Source: Candidatus Gastranaerophilales bacterium
GTDB taxonomy: Bacteria; Cyanobacteriota; Vampirovibrionia; Gastranaerophilales; Gastranaerophilaceae
Direction: 5' to 3'
Length of the DNA: 44,907 nucleotides
NCBI GenBank assembly: GCA_944322885.1
Contig: CALUQH010000002.1
Location: forward strand, 1 to 44,907
The translations under genes were made by a program, and so were the position numbers. Positions 15,766 through 23,925 of this stretch are shown one piece after another. Below the pieces are notes generated by a model. That model worked only from the letters and a program-made list of their open reading frames with translations. It did no database searches and was not told the origin of the DNA. Position 1 is the stretch's first letter, and each line of letters opens with the position of its first letter.

Positions 15766-15993
15766 TAACGTGAGAAGGAGCGTAGCGCGAGTGAGCAGAG
15801 GGCGAAGGAAGCACACGGCGGCGATGAGCCGGCGGAGCATTCCTAAGTCCCGTTTATCGCGATACGAGCAAGAAGCCGCTCCACCCGCCACAGCAGGTTT
15901 GTATAATCTGATTTAGAATTTTTCAGGAGTAATTATTTCCAGCATATCGGCATAAGACATGAAAATAAAAATTTTTGCGTATAATATATTAAT
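15766..15993. repeat. GC-rich repeat remnant in a gene-free stretch
   Basis: The block 15777-15860 is much richer in G and C than its surroundings and contains GGAGCGTAGCGCGAGTGAGC. The part at 15870-15897 (CCGCTCCACCCGCCACAGCAGG) closely matches 40026-40050. No gene was seen from 15588 to 15993; the rest holds only the Nudix promoter, a TATAAT at 15980-15985. Confidence 0.5.
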
Positions 15994-16503
15994 ATGAAAT
16001 ACTGTGTTGAATGTGGAACTGAATTGATAAAAAAAGAATGTATAAACTGCGGTATAAGTGAAGGACTTGTCCCTTATTGTCCTGTATGCAATGAATTTCG
16101 GTTTCCTATGTATAATGTTGCAGTGAGCGCTGTGATATTTAATCCTGATTATTCAAAAATTCTTTTAATTCAGCAGTATGGCAGGCCGCGAAATATTCTT
16201 GTTGCCGGATATGTTAATAAGGGGGAAAATCTTTCTGCGGCACTTATTCGGGAAATAAAAGAAGAAGTTAATCTTGATGTCAGGGATTATAAGTTTAATG
16301 ACTCAGCATATTATGAAGGATCAAACACTCTTATATGTAATTTTATTGTGCAGGTAGAAAATGAAGACTTTTCGTTATCTCAGGAAGTTGACGGGGCTGA
16401 ATGGTTTGATATTGAGACTGCAAATGATGTTGTTTTCAAAGGCGGACTGGCTGAAGGTTTTTTGAATAAAGCCGTTTCAAAACTAAATCTTGTTATGTTA
16501 TAA
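15994..16503 (+). CDS. Zinc-ribbon Nudix hydrolase
   Basis: 169 aa. An N-terminal zinc ribbon (C4-x2-C, C16-x2-C, then CPVC) precedes a Nudix domain with the full box G-x5-E-x7-REIKEEV (about 71-93). Zinc-ribbon Nudix enzymes include NAD(H) pyrophosphatases, but the NudC hallmark SQPWPFPxS is absent, so the substrate is open. TATAAT at 15980-15985 ends 8 nt before the ATG and no ribosome binding site is present, so the mRNA is probably leaderless or nearly so. It is followed 26 nt later by dapF. Confidence 0.88.
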   Translation: MKYCVECGTELIKKECINCGISEGLVPYCPVCNEFRFPMYNVAVSAVIFNPDYSKILLIQQYGRPRNILVAGYVNKGENLSAALIREIKEEVNLDVRDYKFNDSAYYEGSNTLICNFIVQVENEDFSLSQEVDGAEWFDIETANDVVFKGGLAEGFLNKAVSKLNLVML

Positions 16504-16529
16504 TAATACGTAACTGAAAGGAAAAATTA

Positions 16530-17369
16530 ATGAAAACAGTTAAAATAACAAAAATGCACGGCTGCGGTAATGACTTTGTGATTATCGATTACCCGGAATA
16601 CGAAAAAACCGGAATGAAAATGGACGAACTTGCAAAGAAGATTTGTGACAGACATTTCGGAGTCGGAGCTGACGGAATGATTATCCCGCTCATTAATCCT
16701 GCAGATACCACAGCTGATATCGGCTGGTATTTTTATAACTCTGACGGCTCAACCGCCCAGATGTGCGGAAACGGGATGAGATGTTTTGCAAGATATGCTT
16801 ATGACAATGGTCTTGTAGATAAAAAATCATTTAGCGTTCAAACTCTTGCAGGAATTATTAAACCGGAACTTTTGGATAACGGTCTTATAAAAGTTAATAT
16901 GGGTAAACCAATTCTTGAAGATAAAAAAATTCCATTCTGGGGTGAAAGAAAGATTAATGTTATAGACAGGGAATTTGATATTACTCCTGTTTCAATGGGA
17001 AACCCGCATTGCGTAATTATTACGGAAGATGACCCGATGGAGCTTGCTCTGAAATACGGCCCTGCGATAGAAAAACATGAGTATTTCCCTGAAAAAACAA
17101 ATACAGAGTTTGTTAAAATAAAATCACGTATGGAAATTGATATGCGGGTTTATGAACGCGGCTGCGGAATTACATTGGCCTGCGGGACCGGTGCATGCGC
17201 AAGTGTTGTCGCATGTGTTTTAAATAACTTAACAGAAAATAAGGTTAAAGTTAATTTGCTTGGCGGCCCTGTATTTGTTGAATGGCAAGGGTCTAAGGAT
17301 GATACAAATCAGGATATATTTTTGATAGGGTCTGCAAATTACAGCTTTTTTGCGGACTATCTATTGTAA
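16530..17369 (+). CDS. dapF: Diaminopimelate epimerase
   Basis: 279 aa. It converts LL- to meso-diaminopimelate for lysine and peptidoglycan. MHGCGNDFVIIDY at the N-terminus and both catalytic cysteines are present, in MCGNGMRCFARY and ACGTGACASVVA. GAAAGGA lies upstream of the ATG. Full length and intact. Confidence 0.95.
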   Translation: MKTVKITKMHGCGNDFVIIDYPEYEKTGMKMDELAKKICDRHFGVGADGMIIPLINPADTTADIGWYFYNSDGSTAQMCGNGMRCFARYAYDNGLVDKKSFSVQTLAGIIKPELLDNGLIKVNMGKPILEDKKIPFWGERKINVIDREFDITPVSMGNPHCVIITEDDPMELALKYGPAIEKHEYFPEKTNTEFVKIKSRMEIDMRVYERGCGITLACGTGACASVVACVLNNLTENKVKVNLLGGPVFVEWQGSKDDTNQDIFLIGSANYSFFADYLL

Positions 17370-17426
17370 AATATCGTATTTCCATGATATTATTATCTCA
17401 TACACTAAAAACGAAGGAGAATAGTA

Positions 17427-17723
17427 ATGAAAACTTATGAATTATTAACTGTATTTAAACCTAATTTAGATGCAGAAGAAGTAGATAAAGCACTTGAAAG
17501 ATTAAACGCATTCGTAACAGAAGCAGGCGGAAAAGTTGAATCTACTGACAAATCAGGCAGAAAAAAATTGGCTTATGATATCCAGAATTTCAGAGATGGT
17601 TTTTTTGTAACTTCATTAATCAGCCTTCCTGCTGACAAAGTTGCAGAATTCAAACGCCAATTGAGATTAAGCGACAATATTTTAAGAACAATGTTTTTAG
17701 AAGCTTCTAAAGCTTCTGTATAA
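17427..17723 (+). CDS. rpsF: 30S ribosomal protein S6
   Basis: 98 aa, compact RRM-like fold: YELLTVFKPNL, the central GRKKLAYDIQ and the end LRLSDNILRTMFL are typical of bS6. AAGGAG lies just before the ATG. It is the first gene of the rpsF-ssb-rpsR group; bS6 binds bS18 in the 30S platform. Confidence 0.95.
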   Translation: MKTYELLTVFKPNLDAEEVDKALERLNAFVTEAGGKVESTDKSGRKKLAYDIQNFRDGFFVTSLISLPADKVAEFKRQLRLSDNILRTMFLEASKASV

Positions 17724-17739
17724 ACAGAAAGAAGCGATA

Positions 17740-18135
17740 ATGAGTTTAGCAAAAGCAGTAGTAACAGGAACAGTATACAGAACACCGGAAAAACGTTTTA
17801 CTCAAAATAACGTTGCGGTGTCTGCATTTGTTATGAACATAGGCGAAAGAGAAGAAACTCTTATAAGAGTTCTTTCAAAAAGGAATGCACTTGATGAGAT
17901 TGTGTCAGCTTTGAATAAAGGCGACAGAGTTCTTGTTGAAGGCAGATTACAAACAGCTGCCGTAAAAATGGATGACGGTTCTGAAAAAAGAATTTATGAA
18001 ATAGACGCAAACACTATTGAAAGAATGGGTGAAGGCTCTGTTTCAAATTCAAATTTTGGAACTGAAGAAATCGTTAAATTTGAATCGGATGATGTTGCAA
18101 ACGAACTGATTAACGAAGACGAAATTCCTTTTTAA
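17740..18135 (+). CDS. ssb: Single-stranded DNA-binding protein
   Basis: 131 aa with an OB fold (MSLAKAVVTGTVYRTPEKRF; GDRVLVEGRLQT), a short linker and the acidic tip EDEIPF that recruits partner enzymes. It is shorter than classical SSB because the linker is reduced. Typical position between rpsF and rpsR, 16 nt after rpsF. Confidence 0.93.
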   Translation: MSLAKAVVTGTVYRTPEKRFTQNNVAVSAFVMNIGEREETLIRVLSKRNALDEIVSALNKGDRVLVEGRLQTAAVKMDDGSEKRIYEIDANTIERMGEGSVSNSNFGTEEIVKFESDDVANELINEDEIPF

Positions 18136-18192
18136 TGCGGTTTACGACTTGCATGAAACGTTTTAATTGATATTTTTAATGTTGCTTTTGCA

Positions 18193-18239
18193 GGTCAATG
18201 CACTTTGGGATTACCGTCATTCCGAACTTGTTTCGGAAT
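18193..18239 (+). repeat. Interspersed repeat, partial copy C, inside the rpsF-ssb-rpsR group
   Basis: GTCAATGCAC and the segment TCATTCCGAACTTGTTTCGG match copy A at about 15677-15727. It contains the hairpin ATTCCGAA/TTCGGAAT. It lies in the 168-nt gap between ssb and rpsR, which are usually almost adjacent. Confidence 0.6.
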
Positions 18240-18303
18240 CTATGACCCTCAAATTTTAAAACAGTACAATATAACAACCGGCTAGAAAGGCTAAATAAGA
18301 AAA

Positions 18304-18537
18304 ATGGCAAGACAAAACAACGACGAAAAGAAAAAACGTAAAAATTGCGGTCTTTGCGGAGATAAAGTTGAAGCAATCGACTACAAAGATGCTGCAAAGT
18401 TGAAAAGATACCTGACTGAAGCAGGAAAAATTATTCCTCGCAGAATTACAGGCAACTGCGCAAAACACCAGAGAATGGTTGCTAAAGCAATTAAACGCGC
18501 AAGAGAAGCTACTATTATTGATTACGTTTTTGACTAA
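18304..18537 (+). CDS. rpsR: 30S ribosomal protein S18
   Basis: 77 aa, basic. NCGLCGDK and NCAKHQ suggest the zinc-binding form of bS18; [17 protein letters not shown] is the family core. A TACAAT at about 18265-18270 may give it a separate promoter downstream of the repeat insertion. The ribosome binding site is weak (AAAGG, about 14 nt away). Confidence 0.95.
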   Translation: MARQNNDEKKKRKNCGLCGDKVEAIDYKDAAKLKRYLTEAGKIIPRRITGNCAKHQRMVAKAIKRAREATIIDYVFD

Positions 18538-18554
18538 TCACAACAAAAAAACTG

Positions 18555-18588
18555 ACAGCCCGTCTTTTATAAGACGGGCTGTTTTTTA
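18555..18588. terminator. Rho-independent terminator after rpsR
   Basis: A 12-bp stem ACAGCCCGTCTT / AAGACGGGCTGT with a TTAT loop and a run of six T. The A-run on the left side makes it usable for the leftward cluster too. Confidence 0.9.
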
Positions 18589-19839
18589 TTCATCCAATAT
18601 TATCCTGTAATACATATCGGCTTTCATATATTGGTTTGCCGGTCGTTTCTTCCAGAGTTTCATATTAATCTCTGCCGGAAGTTTGTAAACAGTAAATATT
18701 TTGTCATATTGCATAGGAGAAATATTGTTGCAACCGTCTTTATATTTACAGCTTCCGCCAAGATGAATGTAATCGGTAAAATTTCTTATCCCTTCAGTTA
18801 TATTATTATTTTTTTCAAACATGGTAATATTTTTTGAATCATATATATAAACGTAGTCATAACCGAAATCCCGAGCATTCAGCCCTGATAATTGAATCGG
18901 ATATCTGGTCATCTTTCCGTTTACACTTGAACGATATTTGAGGAATCTTTTTGTAAGCTTATATTTAGAAACTATCAGATTATCTTTTTTGTCATATTGA
19001 ATTGATACAGGTAAAAATCTGCCGTAATCAGATGTGCAGAATTCCTGATTATAATCATATTCCCATGGAATTAACGGAAGGCTCAAACCTACAAGAGCGT
19101 TTGGATTGTTCATTTGGGCGCTTACTTTCGAAGGTCCTTCAATTCTTTCATGATAATCGCCTTTATAATCTAACTGGTTGCAGGTAATTGTTCCCCACCA
19201 CGGCTTGTGATCCACTATAGAACCGAAAACGGATTTGTCAGGTTCATAATTTTCTTTTGCAAAAAGTGAATTTTTTACATGTTCTTTTCTTATATCAAAA
19301 ATTTGTTGTCTGGTTAAATTGTCATACTCGCTCAACGGATTGACCTTTATCGTCTGAAAACGCGATGGGTCTTTTATATTCAAAATTTTATTATCGTTGA
19401 AAGACAAGATTAATGCCGGACAGCAAAACCAGATTACGGCAGCAAGAATAATTATTTTAGCTGTTACAAGAAAACCTACCGGTACTTTTTCAAGTAAATC
19501 AGGTTCACTGTGGCTGCCGTAGACTCTAGATGAAGACCGAACTTCTGTCTGTAATTCTTTTAATTTTTCACAGTCTTGTATAGTTTCTTTTGCCATCAAG
19601 TCATTCGGGCTAATTTTTAAAATTTCCTTGCAAATAAGAATTGTATTATCATAATCTTCAATAGCCATGTAATAAATTGCTTTCCATGACAATACATTTG
19701 TATTCTGAGGTGCAAGTCCGAGAACATAATTTATGTGTTCTAAAACTTTTTGTTTTTCTTCGTCGCTTGAATGCGGCGTAATGTTTGGTACAATGTTGTC
19801 AAGATTTTCTATAAGTTTTTCTATTTCTTTATTGTCCAT
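18586..19839 (-). CDS. Membrane protein with TPR-like N-terminus, unknown function
   Basis: 417 aa. Residues about 25-95 form TPR-like helices (VLSWKAIYYMAIEDYDNTIL). One membrane helix (about 125-147, ending FCCPALILSF) follows, then a 270-residue exported region rich in Tyr, Asn and Asp with several cysteines (SCKYKDGC). No known catalytic motif was recognised. The start is placed at ATG 19837-19839, which has AGAGGT about 5 nt upstream and overlaps the end of the preceding gene by 11 nt. Last gene of the YbjQ-M48 cluster. Confidence 0.65.
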   Translation of the reverse strand: MDNKEIEKLIENLDNIVPNITPHSSDEEKQKVLEHINYVLGLAPQNTNVLSWKAIYYMAIEDYDNTILICKEILKISPNDLMAKETIQDCEKLKELQTEVRSSSRVYGSHSEPDLLEKVPVGFLVTAKIIILAAVIWFCCPALILSFNDNKILNIKDPSRFQTIKVNPLSEYDNLTRQQIFDIRKEHVKNSLFAKENYEPDKSVFGSIVDHKPWWGTITCNQLDYKGDYHERIEGPSKVSAQMNNPNALVGLSLPLIPWEYDYNQEFCTSDYGRFLPVSIQYDKKDNLIVSKYKLTKRFLKYRSSVNGKMTRYPIQLSGLNARDFGYDYVYIYDSKNITMFEKNNNITEGIRNFTDYIHLGGSCKYKDGCNNISPMQYDKIFTVYKLPAEINMKLWKKRPANQYMKADMYYRIILDE

Positions 19840-20737
19840 TGTAACCTCTATAATTTCTTTCTTTAATTTTGTCAATTATCAGGATAATATCAAATATAAA
19901 TGAAATTCCTAAAAATGCTGCAATAGGTACCCCCGGAATTAAAAGACCCATAAAGTCATTGTATAAAAAATCATTTAAGGCATCTTTAAATCCTATAAGA
20001 AATACCAGACCTATGCTAAAAAATACAATGGACATCCATTTAAAATTTGTTTCACCAACGCTTGTCAAGACAGGTTTTACGCCTTTATGCAGATAATCCT
20101 CAATTTTTTCTTTTATATCTTCCTGTACTCTTGCACCTTCAAATTTGTATGAAAATTTATTTACTTTCCTTCCGCAGTCAATTATATTGTAAATCAGCTT
20201 TATAGGAGCCATGGGAGTATTAGTTAAAGAAAATTTTTTGTTATTTAATACGGTAAAATTAAGTTTTAACTCATTTATTACAATATAAGTCCCGTATTTG
20301 CTGCGGGCGAGTGCAGTTACCAGCACCATTTCCAGATTATTTATTTCTCCGTATCCGCAGGTAAAGTCGTATTGCGGACGGTTAAAATTGAATTTAACCC
20401 TGTCAGGCAAAAAATCTACGGACTTAAGGTTCAATGCTGAAGCAAGCTTAGACAGTGCAAAGTGTCTTTCTACCACAGCACTTATAAATCCCAGATATAA
20501 TGCGGCCGGAAGAATTATAAAAACTCCCCATGCAATCCATTTATCTTCAGGAAAATCGTTCAAAAAAGTATGAAAAGTTGCTGATGCCCATGAGAAAAAT
20601 CCCTGTATTGATTTTTCTGTATCTATTGAAAAGTGCGTATAAGCTAAGATAACCGCTGCAGTGTATATAATTGATAATATTGCCAGTGTTATTACTAATT
20701 TTGTTGAAGTTTTTGCAGAAACATTATTTATATGCAT
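19829..20737 (-). CDS. Multi-pass membrane protein, unknown function
   Basis: 302 aa with hydrophobic helices at about 12-33, 68-90, 238-256 and 265-290. The central domain (about 95-235) is mixed alpha/beta and probably faces one side of the membrane. No family recognised. AAGGG lies about 10 nt before the ATG. It overlaps the downstream TPR gene and follows the M48 gene by 54 nt, so it belongs to the same leftward unit. Confidence 0.6.
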   Translation of the reverse strand: MHINNVSAKTSTKLVITLAILSIIYTAAVILAYTHFSIDTEKSIQGFFSWASATFHTFLNDFPEDKWIAWGVFIILPAALYLGFISAVVERHFALSKLASALNLKSVDFLPDRVKFNFNRPQYDFTCGYGEINNLEMVLVTALARSKYGTYIVINELKLNFTVLNNKKFSLTNTPMAPIKLIYNIIDCGRKVNKFSYKFEGARVQEDIKEKIEDYLHKGVKPVLTSVGETNFKWMSIVFFSIGLVFLIGFKDALNDFLYNDFMGLLIPGVPIAAFLGISFIFDIILIIDKIKERNYRGYNGQ

Positions 20738-20791
20738 AATAACCAGCCCTTTTGTTATATGTTACCAAATTTAGTGTTATTTGTAAATATT

Positions 20792-21574
20792 TTAGTATTT
20801 TTGTATTAATTTTAGTCTTTGTTTTGTCGATGGATGTGTGGAGAAGTATTGTAAAAATTCTGGAGCTTTTTCCTTTTTCTCAAGCATTTTGAAAAATTCC
20901 ACGGCTCCGTTGTTGTTCCCGTATATTTTGTACACAATTTCGTTTGCATATTTATCTGCTTCACGTTCCTGTTTTCTGGAGTATGTAAGGCCATTTAAAT
21001 CTGAAATACTGCCTAGTGTAAGATTTATATCATTGTTGCCGGAAGCAAAGATTGACGTAATGACAGCAGCAATGAGCTGCCTGCTCATGCTTTTTAAATG
21101 ATCTCTGTGTGCGTAATGCCCGAGTTCGTGTGCAAGAACAAACGTCAGCATTTCTTCATCTTTTACCTCATTTAAAAGACCTTCAGTGAAAAATATAGTG
21201 CCGTTTGGAGTAATAAAGGCATTAATCTGTTTTTCAGGAACTTCATAAATCGGAAATTTGGATTTCCCCTGCAAATTTTTATCAAGCGGTATAATTCTAT
21301 TTCTTATATTTTCAAGTTTTATAATATTTTCATTTTTAGATGAAACTTTAGGCTTAGTACCGAAGGAAAAAGCATTTTCTATCTTTATTTGAGTTTCATT
21401 AGACATTCTGTCAATAAAGAAACTTCCAATGCTGTCTGCAAAAATATATATTAGAAAACAGATTGCGGCAATACCTGCAAGTAAAATTACAAATTCAATG
21501 CCGGCATTTGATTTCCCGACGTTAACATTATCTTCTATTACGCTTAAATATTTTTCTTCCAAGTTTTTATTCAT
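20792..21574 (-). CDS. M48 family membrane metalloprotease
   Basis: 260 aa. One N-terminal membrane helix (about 26-48), then an M48 domain: zinc site HELGHYAHRDH and the third ligand in READKYA. M48 enzymes (HtpX, Ste24, BepA/LoiP-like) degrade misfolded envelope proteins. With a single helix before the catalytic domain it resembles BepA/LoiP-like members more than multi-pass HtpX. Its start overlaps the preceding YbjQ-like gene by 8 nt. Confidence 0.88.
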   Translation of the reverse strand: MNKNLEEKYLSVIEDNVNVGKSNAGIEFVILLAGIAAICFLIYIFADSIGSFFIDRMSNETQIKIENAFSFGTKPKVSSKNENIIKLENIRNRIIPLDKNLQGKSKFPIYEVPEKQINAFITPNGTIFFTEGLLNEVKDEEMLTFVLAHELGHYAHRDHLKSMSRQLIAAVITSIFASGNNDINLTLGSISDLNGLTYSRKQEREADKYANEIVYKIYGNNNGAVEFFKMLEKKEKAPEFLQYFSTHPSTKQRLKLIQKY

Positions 21575-22016
21575 AAGTAACAGCGGTTCCGTAGGCTATT
21601 ATTGCACATTGAGGAACTGTTTCTTGTCCGTAAGTATCATTTATCATCACAGATTCTATGCGGGCGTTTACTATAAAATTTGCTCCGCGTGCTTTTTCAC
21701 GCATTCTTAAGATTGCTTCACGTCTGCCTCTGTCTATTACTGACTCAAAAGTTGTAAGTCTTCCGCCAAACAAATTTTTCAGGCCTGCAACAAAATTCTT
21801 AAAATAATCTCCGCTTATAACACATTCGCCTGTTACAAGTTCAATTTTTTTAATTTTTTTGTTTGTATGCCATGTTTTTGCGCCAAAATTTATAATAGGT
21901 TTTCTAATAAGCGCAATTTCCCGCTTTTTAATATTTTCAAAATGCCGTTTTTCAATAATCGAGCCGGTAAAAAAAGTAAAACCGAGAATAATCAGCAGTA
22001 ATAATATATCACCCAT
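21567..22016 (-). CDS. Membrane-anchored YbjQ/DUF74-like protein
   Basis: 149 aa. An N-terminal hydrophobic helix (about 2-18) is followed by a YbjQ-like domain: ELVTGECVISGDYFKNFVAG, LKNLFGGRLTTFESVIDR, REAILRMREKARGAN and a final CAIIAYGTAV. The soluble YbjQ next door has the same order of motifs, so the two are paralogues, one cytosolic and one membrane-tethered. YbjQ domains form pentamers; their function is not established. Confidence 0.78.
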   Translation of the reverse strand: MGDILLLLIILGFTFFTGSIIEKRHFENIKKREIALIRKPIINFGAKTWHTNKKIKKIELVTGECVISGDYFKNFVAGLKNLFGGRLTTFESVIDRGRREAILRMREKARGANFIVNARIESVMINDTYGQETVPQCAIIAYGTAVTYE

Positions 22017-22022
22017 GGCAAA

Positions 22023-22346
22023 TTATCCTTTCGGTTCGACTTTTACGGCTGTTCCGTAAGCGTAAACTTCTGCTGCGCCAACTGTAACGGAAGATGTTGC
22101 AAGTCTTACGTTAATAACAGCATTTGCGCCCATTTTGAAAGCCTGTTGTTCCATACGTGCAACAGCTTCTTTGCGCGCCTCGCTCAAAAGTTCGGTATAA
22201 CTTTTTAACTCGCCGCCAACCATGTTTTTTAAGCCGGCTCCAAAATCTTTAATCGCATTTTTAGCTCTGACAGTGCTCCCTGTCACAAGCCCGTATTGTG
22301 CGGTAATAACCATTCCAGGAACAGATTCTATGTTTGTCAAAATCAT
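22023..22346 (-). CDS. YbjQ/DUF74 (UPF0145) family protein
   Basis: 107 aa from ATG 22344-22346, chosen because GGAGG lies 8 nt upstream. Family signature: VPGMVITAQYGLVTGSTVRA, then AGLKNMVGGELKSYTELLSE, ARKEAVARMEQQAFKMGANA and a terminal VYAYGTAVKV. First gene of the leftward five-gene cluster. The family was once proposed to bind heavy metal, but its role is unsettled. Confidence 0.88.
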   Translation of the reverse strand: MILTNIESVPGMVITAQYGLVTGSTVRAKNAIKDFGAGLKNMVGGELKSYTELLSEARKEAVARMEQQAFKMGANAVINVRLATSSVTVGAAEVYAYGTAVKVEPKG

Positions 22347-22412
22347 ATTCATAACCTCCGTCATTATTTTATGCGAATGCAGAGGTTTTGTAATCATATA
22401 TATAATGTAGAG

Positions 22413-23864
22413 TTACTTAATAACCTCTATTGTGTCATAATCCACAAGATACGGCAGATGTTCTTCGGTTATCAATTCACCCGGAAGCAGAACTGCAATC
22501 CCCGGAGGGCATTCTGCAATCACTTCTGCGGCAATACGTCCGATGGCATGTTCTTTTGGTATAACTTCTTTATGAGAGTAAAAAGCTTCTCTGAGAGTCA
22601 TTTTTATAATCGGTTCAAGCATCGGCATGTGTTTTTTCTTCTCAAGGTAACAGATATCTGTGTAATTTGTCTTATCAATCTGCTGTAAACATTTTACAAG
22701 ATACTGCATATCAGCTCTTGTGTTGCCGATATTTGAAAGAATTAAAAGCCCCGCATCTGATGCGCTTTCAACTTCTATATTAAAATCAATTTCCAAAATA
22801 GATTCAAGACGTTTGCCTGACAATCTGTCGTCACGGATAAACACTTTTGTAATATCTGTTTTATACCCGAAATCAGGTTGAAGATGGTGAATGTGTTCAA
22901 GTTTATCGATTTCGCGCCTTAAATATTTTGCATTTTGTACAGCCCGTTCAAGCTGTTTTCTTCCTCTGGGGCTGTCTAAATTTGCACGAGCAGCGTCTAA
23001 ACTTGCTAGAAGCATCAATGAAGGGCTTGTTGTATGTAGTAATTTAAGTGCTTTTTCAACTGCATCAGCGTCTATCATAGAATTTTCGGCAATATGAAGC
23101 ATGGAACTCTGGCTCATACTTCCGCCGGTTTTGTGAAGCGAATGAACAACCGCATCAGCCCCGAGTTTTAATGCAGATGTTGGAAGATGATTGTTGAAAT
23201 TCCACAGGCATGCGTGCGCCTCATCAACAATAAGAGGTACATTGTGTTTTTTACAAATTTCCGATATAGATTTTATATCAGACACAACCCCTTCATAAGT
23301 CGGATTTGTAATCCACACCATTGATGCATCGGGATTTTGGGTGAGCATTTCTTCAACGCTTTCTGGTGTAACATTGCCCCAAATACCCCATTCATCAAAT
23401 TTTTTCGGGATAAGCCACAAAGGTTCCGCACCTGAAATTATCATACCTGTTAAAATTGAGCGGTGGCAGTTGCGGTTTGTAATAATTTTCTTGCCTTTAC
23501 CTGTTAAAGACATTGCAAGTGCAAGGTTTCCGGCAGTTGAACCGTTAATTAAGAAAAAAGTTTTTTTAGCGCCGAAAGCCTGCGCTGCAAGCTCCTGAGC
23601 CTCTTTTATCGGGCCTGTTGCGGGATGAAGAGTGCCGAGTCCGTCAAATTCATCAGTTGTATCAATGCACAAAGCTTTTTTACCGATAAGTTTTTTAAAT
23701 TCCGGCAGAGAACCGTTCCCTCTTGTATGTCCGGGGATATGAAACTGGTAAGACGGAGTTTCATAAGCTTGTTTAAGAGCTTCTACAATCGGGGCTTTTA
23801 CTTTAACTTTTGTATATTTATTTTCGGCTGTTTTATTCATAATTTTTTTTGTTACACTTGTCAT
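22413..23864 (-). CDS. speA: Orn/Lys/Arg decarboxylase, PLP-dependent (Bacillus SpeA type)
   Basis: 483 aa, fold-type I. PLP lysine in HSLHKTGG, cofactor aspartate in VDEAHACLW, and FHIPGHTRGNGSLPE near the N-terminus, a hallmark of this short decarboxylase group. The C-terminal domain contains the PPGIAVLLPGE motif. Substrate choice between arginine, lysine and ornithine cannot be decided here; SpeE in the window makes arginine plausible. A TATATT on the minus strand ends 7 nt before the ATG and no ribosome binding site is seen; MNK eight codons later is an alternative start. Confidence 0.85.
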   Translation of the reverse strand: MTSVTKKIMNKTAENKYTKVKVKAPIVEALKQAYETPSYQFHIPGHTRGNGSLPEFKKLIGKKALCIDTTDEFDGLGTLHPATGPIKEAQELAAQAFGAKKTFFLINGSTAGNLALAMSLTGKGKKIITNRNCHRSILTGMIISGAEPLWLIPKKFDEWGIWGNVTPESVEEMLTQNPDASMVWITNPTYEGVVSDIKSISEICKKHNVPLIVDEAHACLWNFNNHLPTSALKLGADAVVHSLHKTGGSMSQSSMLHIAENSMIDADAVEKALKLLHTTSPSLMLLASLDAARANLDSPRGRKQLERAVQNAKYLRREIDKLEHIHHLQPDFGYKTDITKVFIRDDRLSGKRLESILEIDFNIEVESASDAGLLILSNIGNTRADMQYLVKCLQQIDKTNYTDICYLEKKKHMPMLEPIIKMTLREAFYSHKEVIPKEHAIGRIAAEVIAECPPGIAVLLPGELITEEHLPYLVDYDTIEVIK

Positions 23865-23909
23865 AATAATTAATATACACTAAAAAAATTTTTTTTTGCA
23901 TATATTTTG

Positions 23910-23918
23910 TGATACATT
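23910..23918 (+). promoter_or_regulatory. Extended -10 placed for leaderless porin mRNA
   Basis: TGaTACATT ends 7 nt before GTG 23926, and no ribosome binding site fits between them. Confidence 0.45.
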
Positions 23919-23925
23919 AATATTT

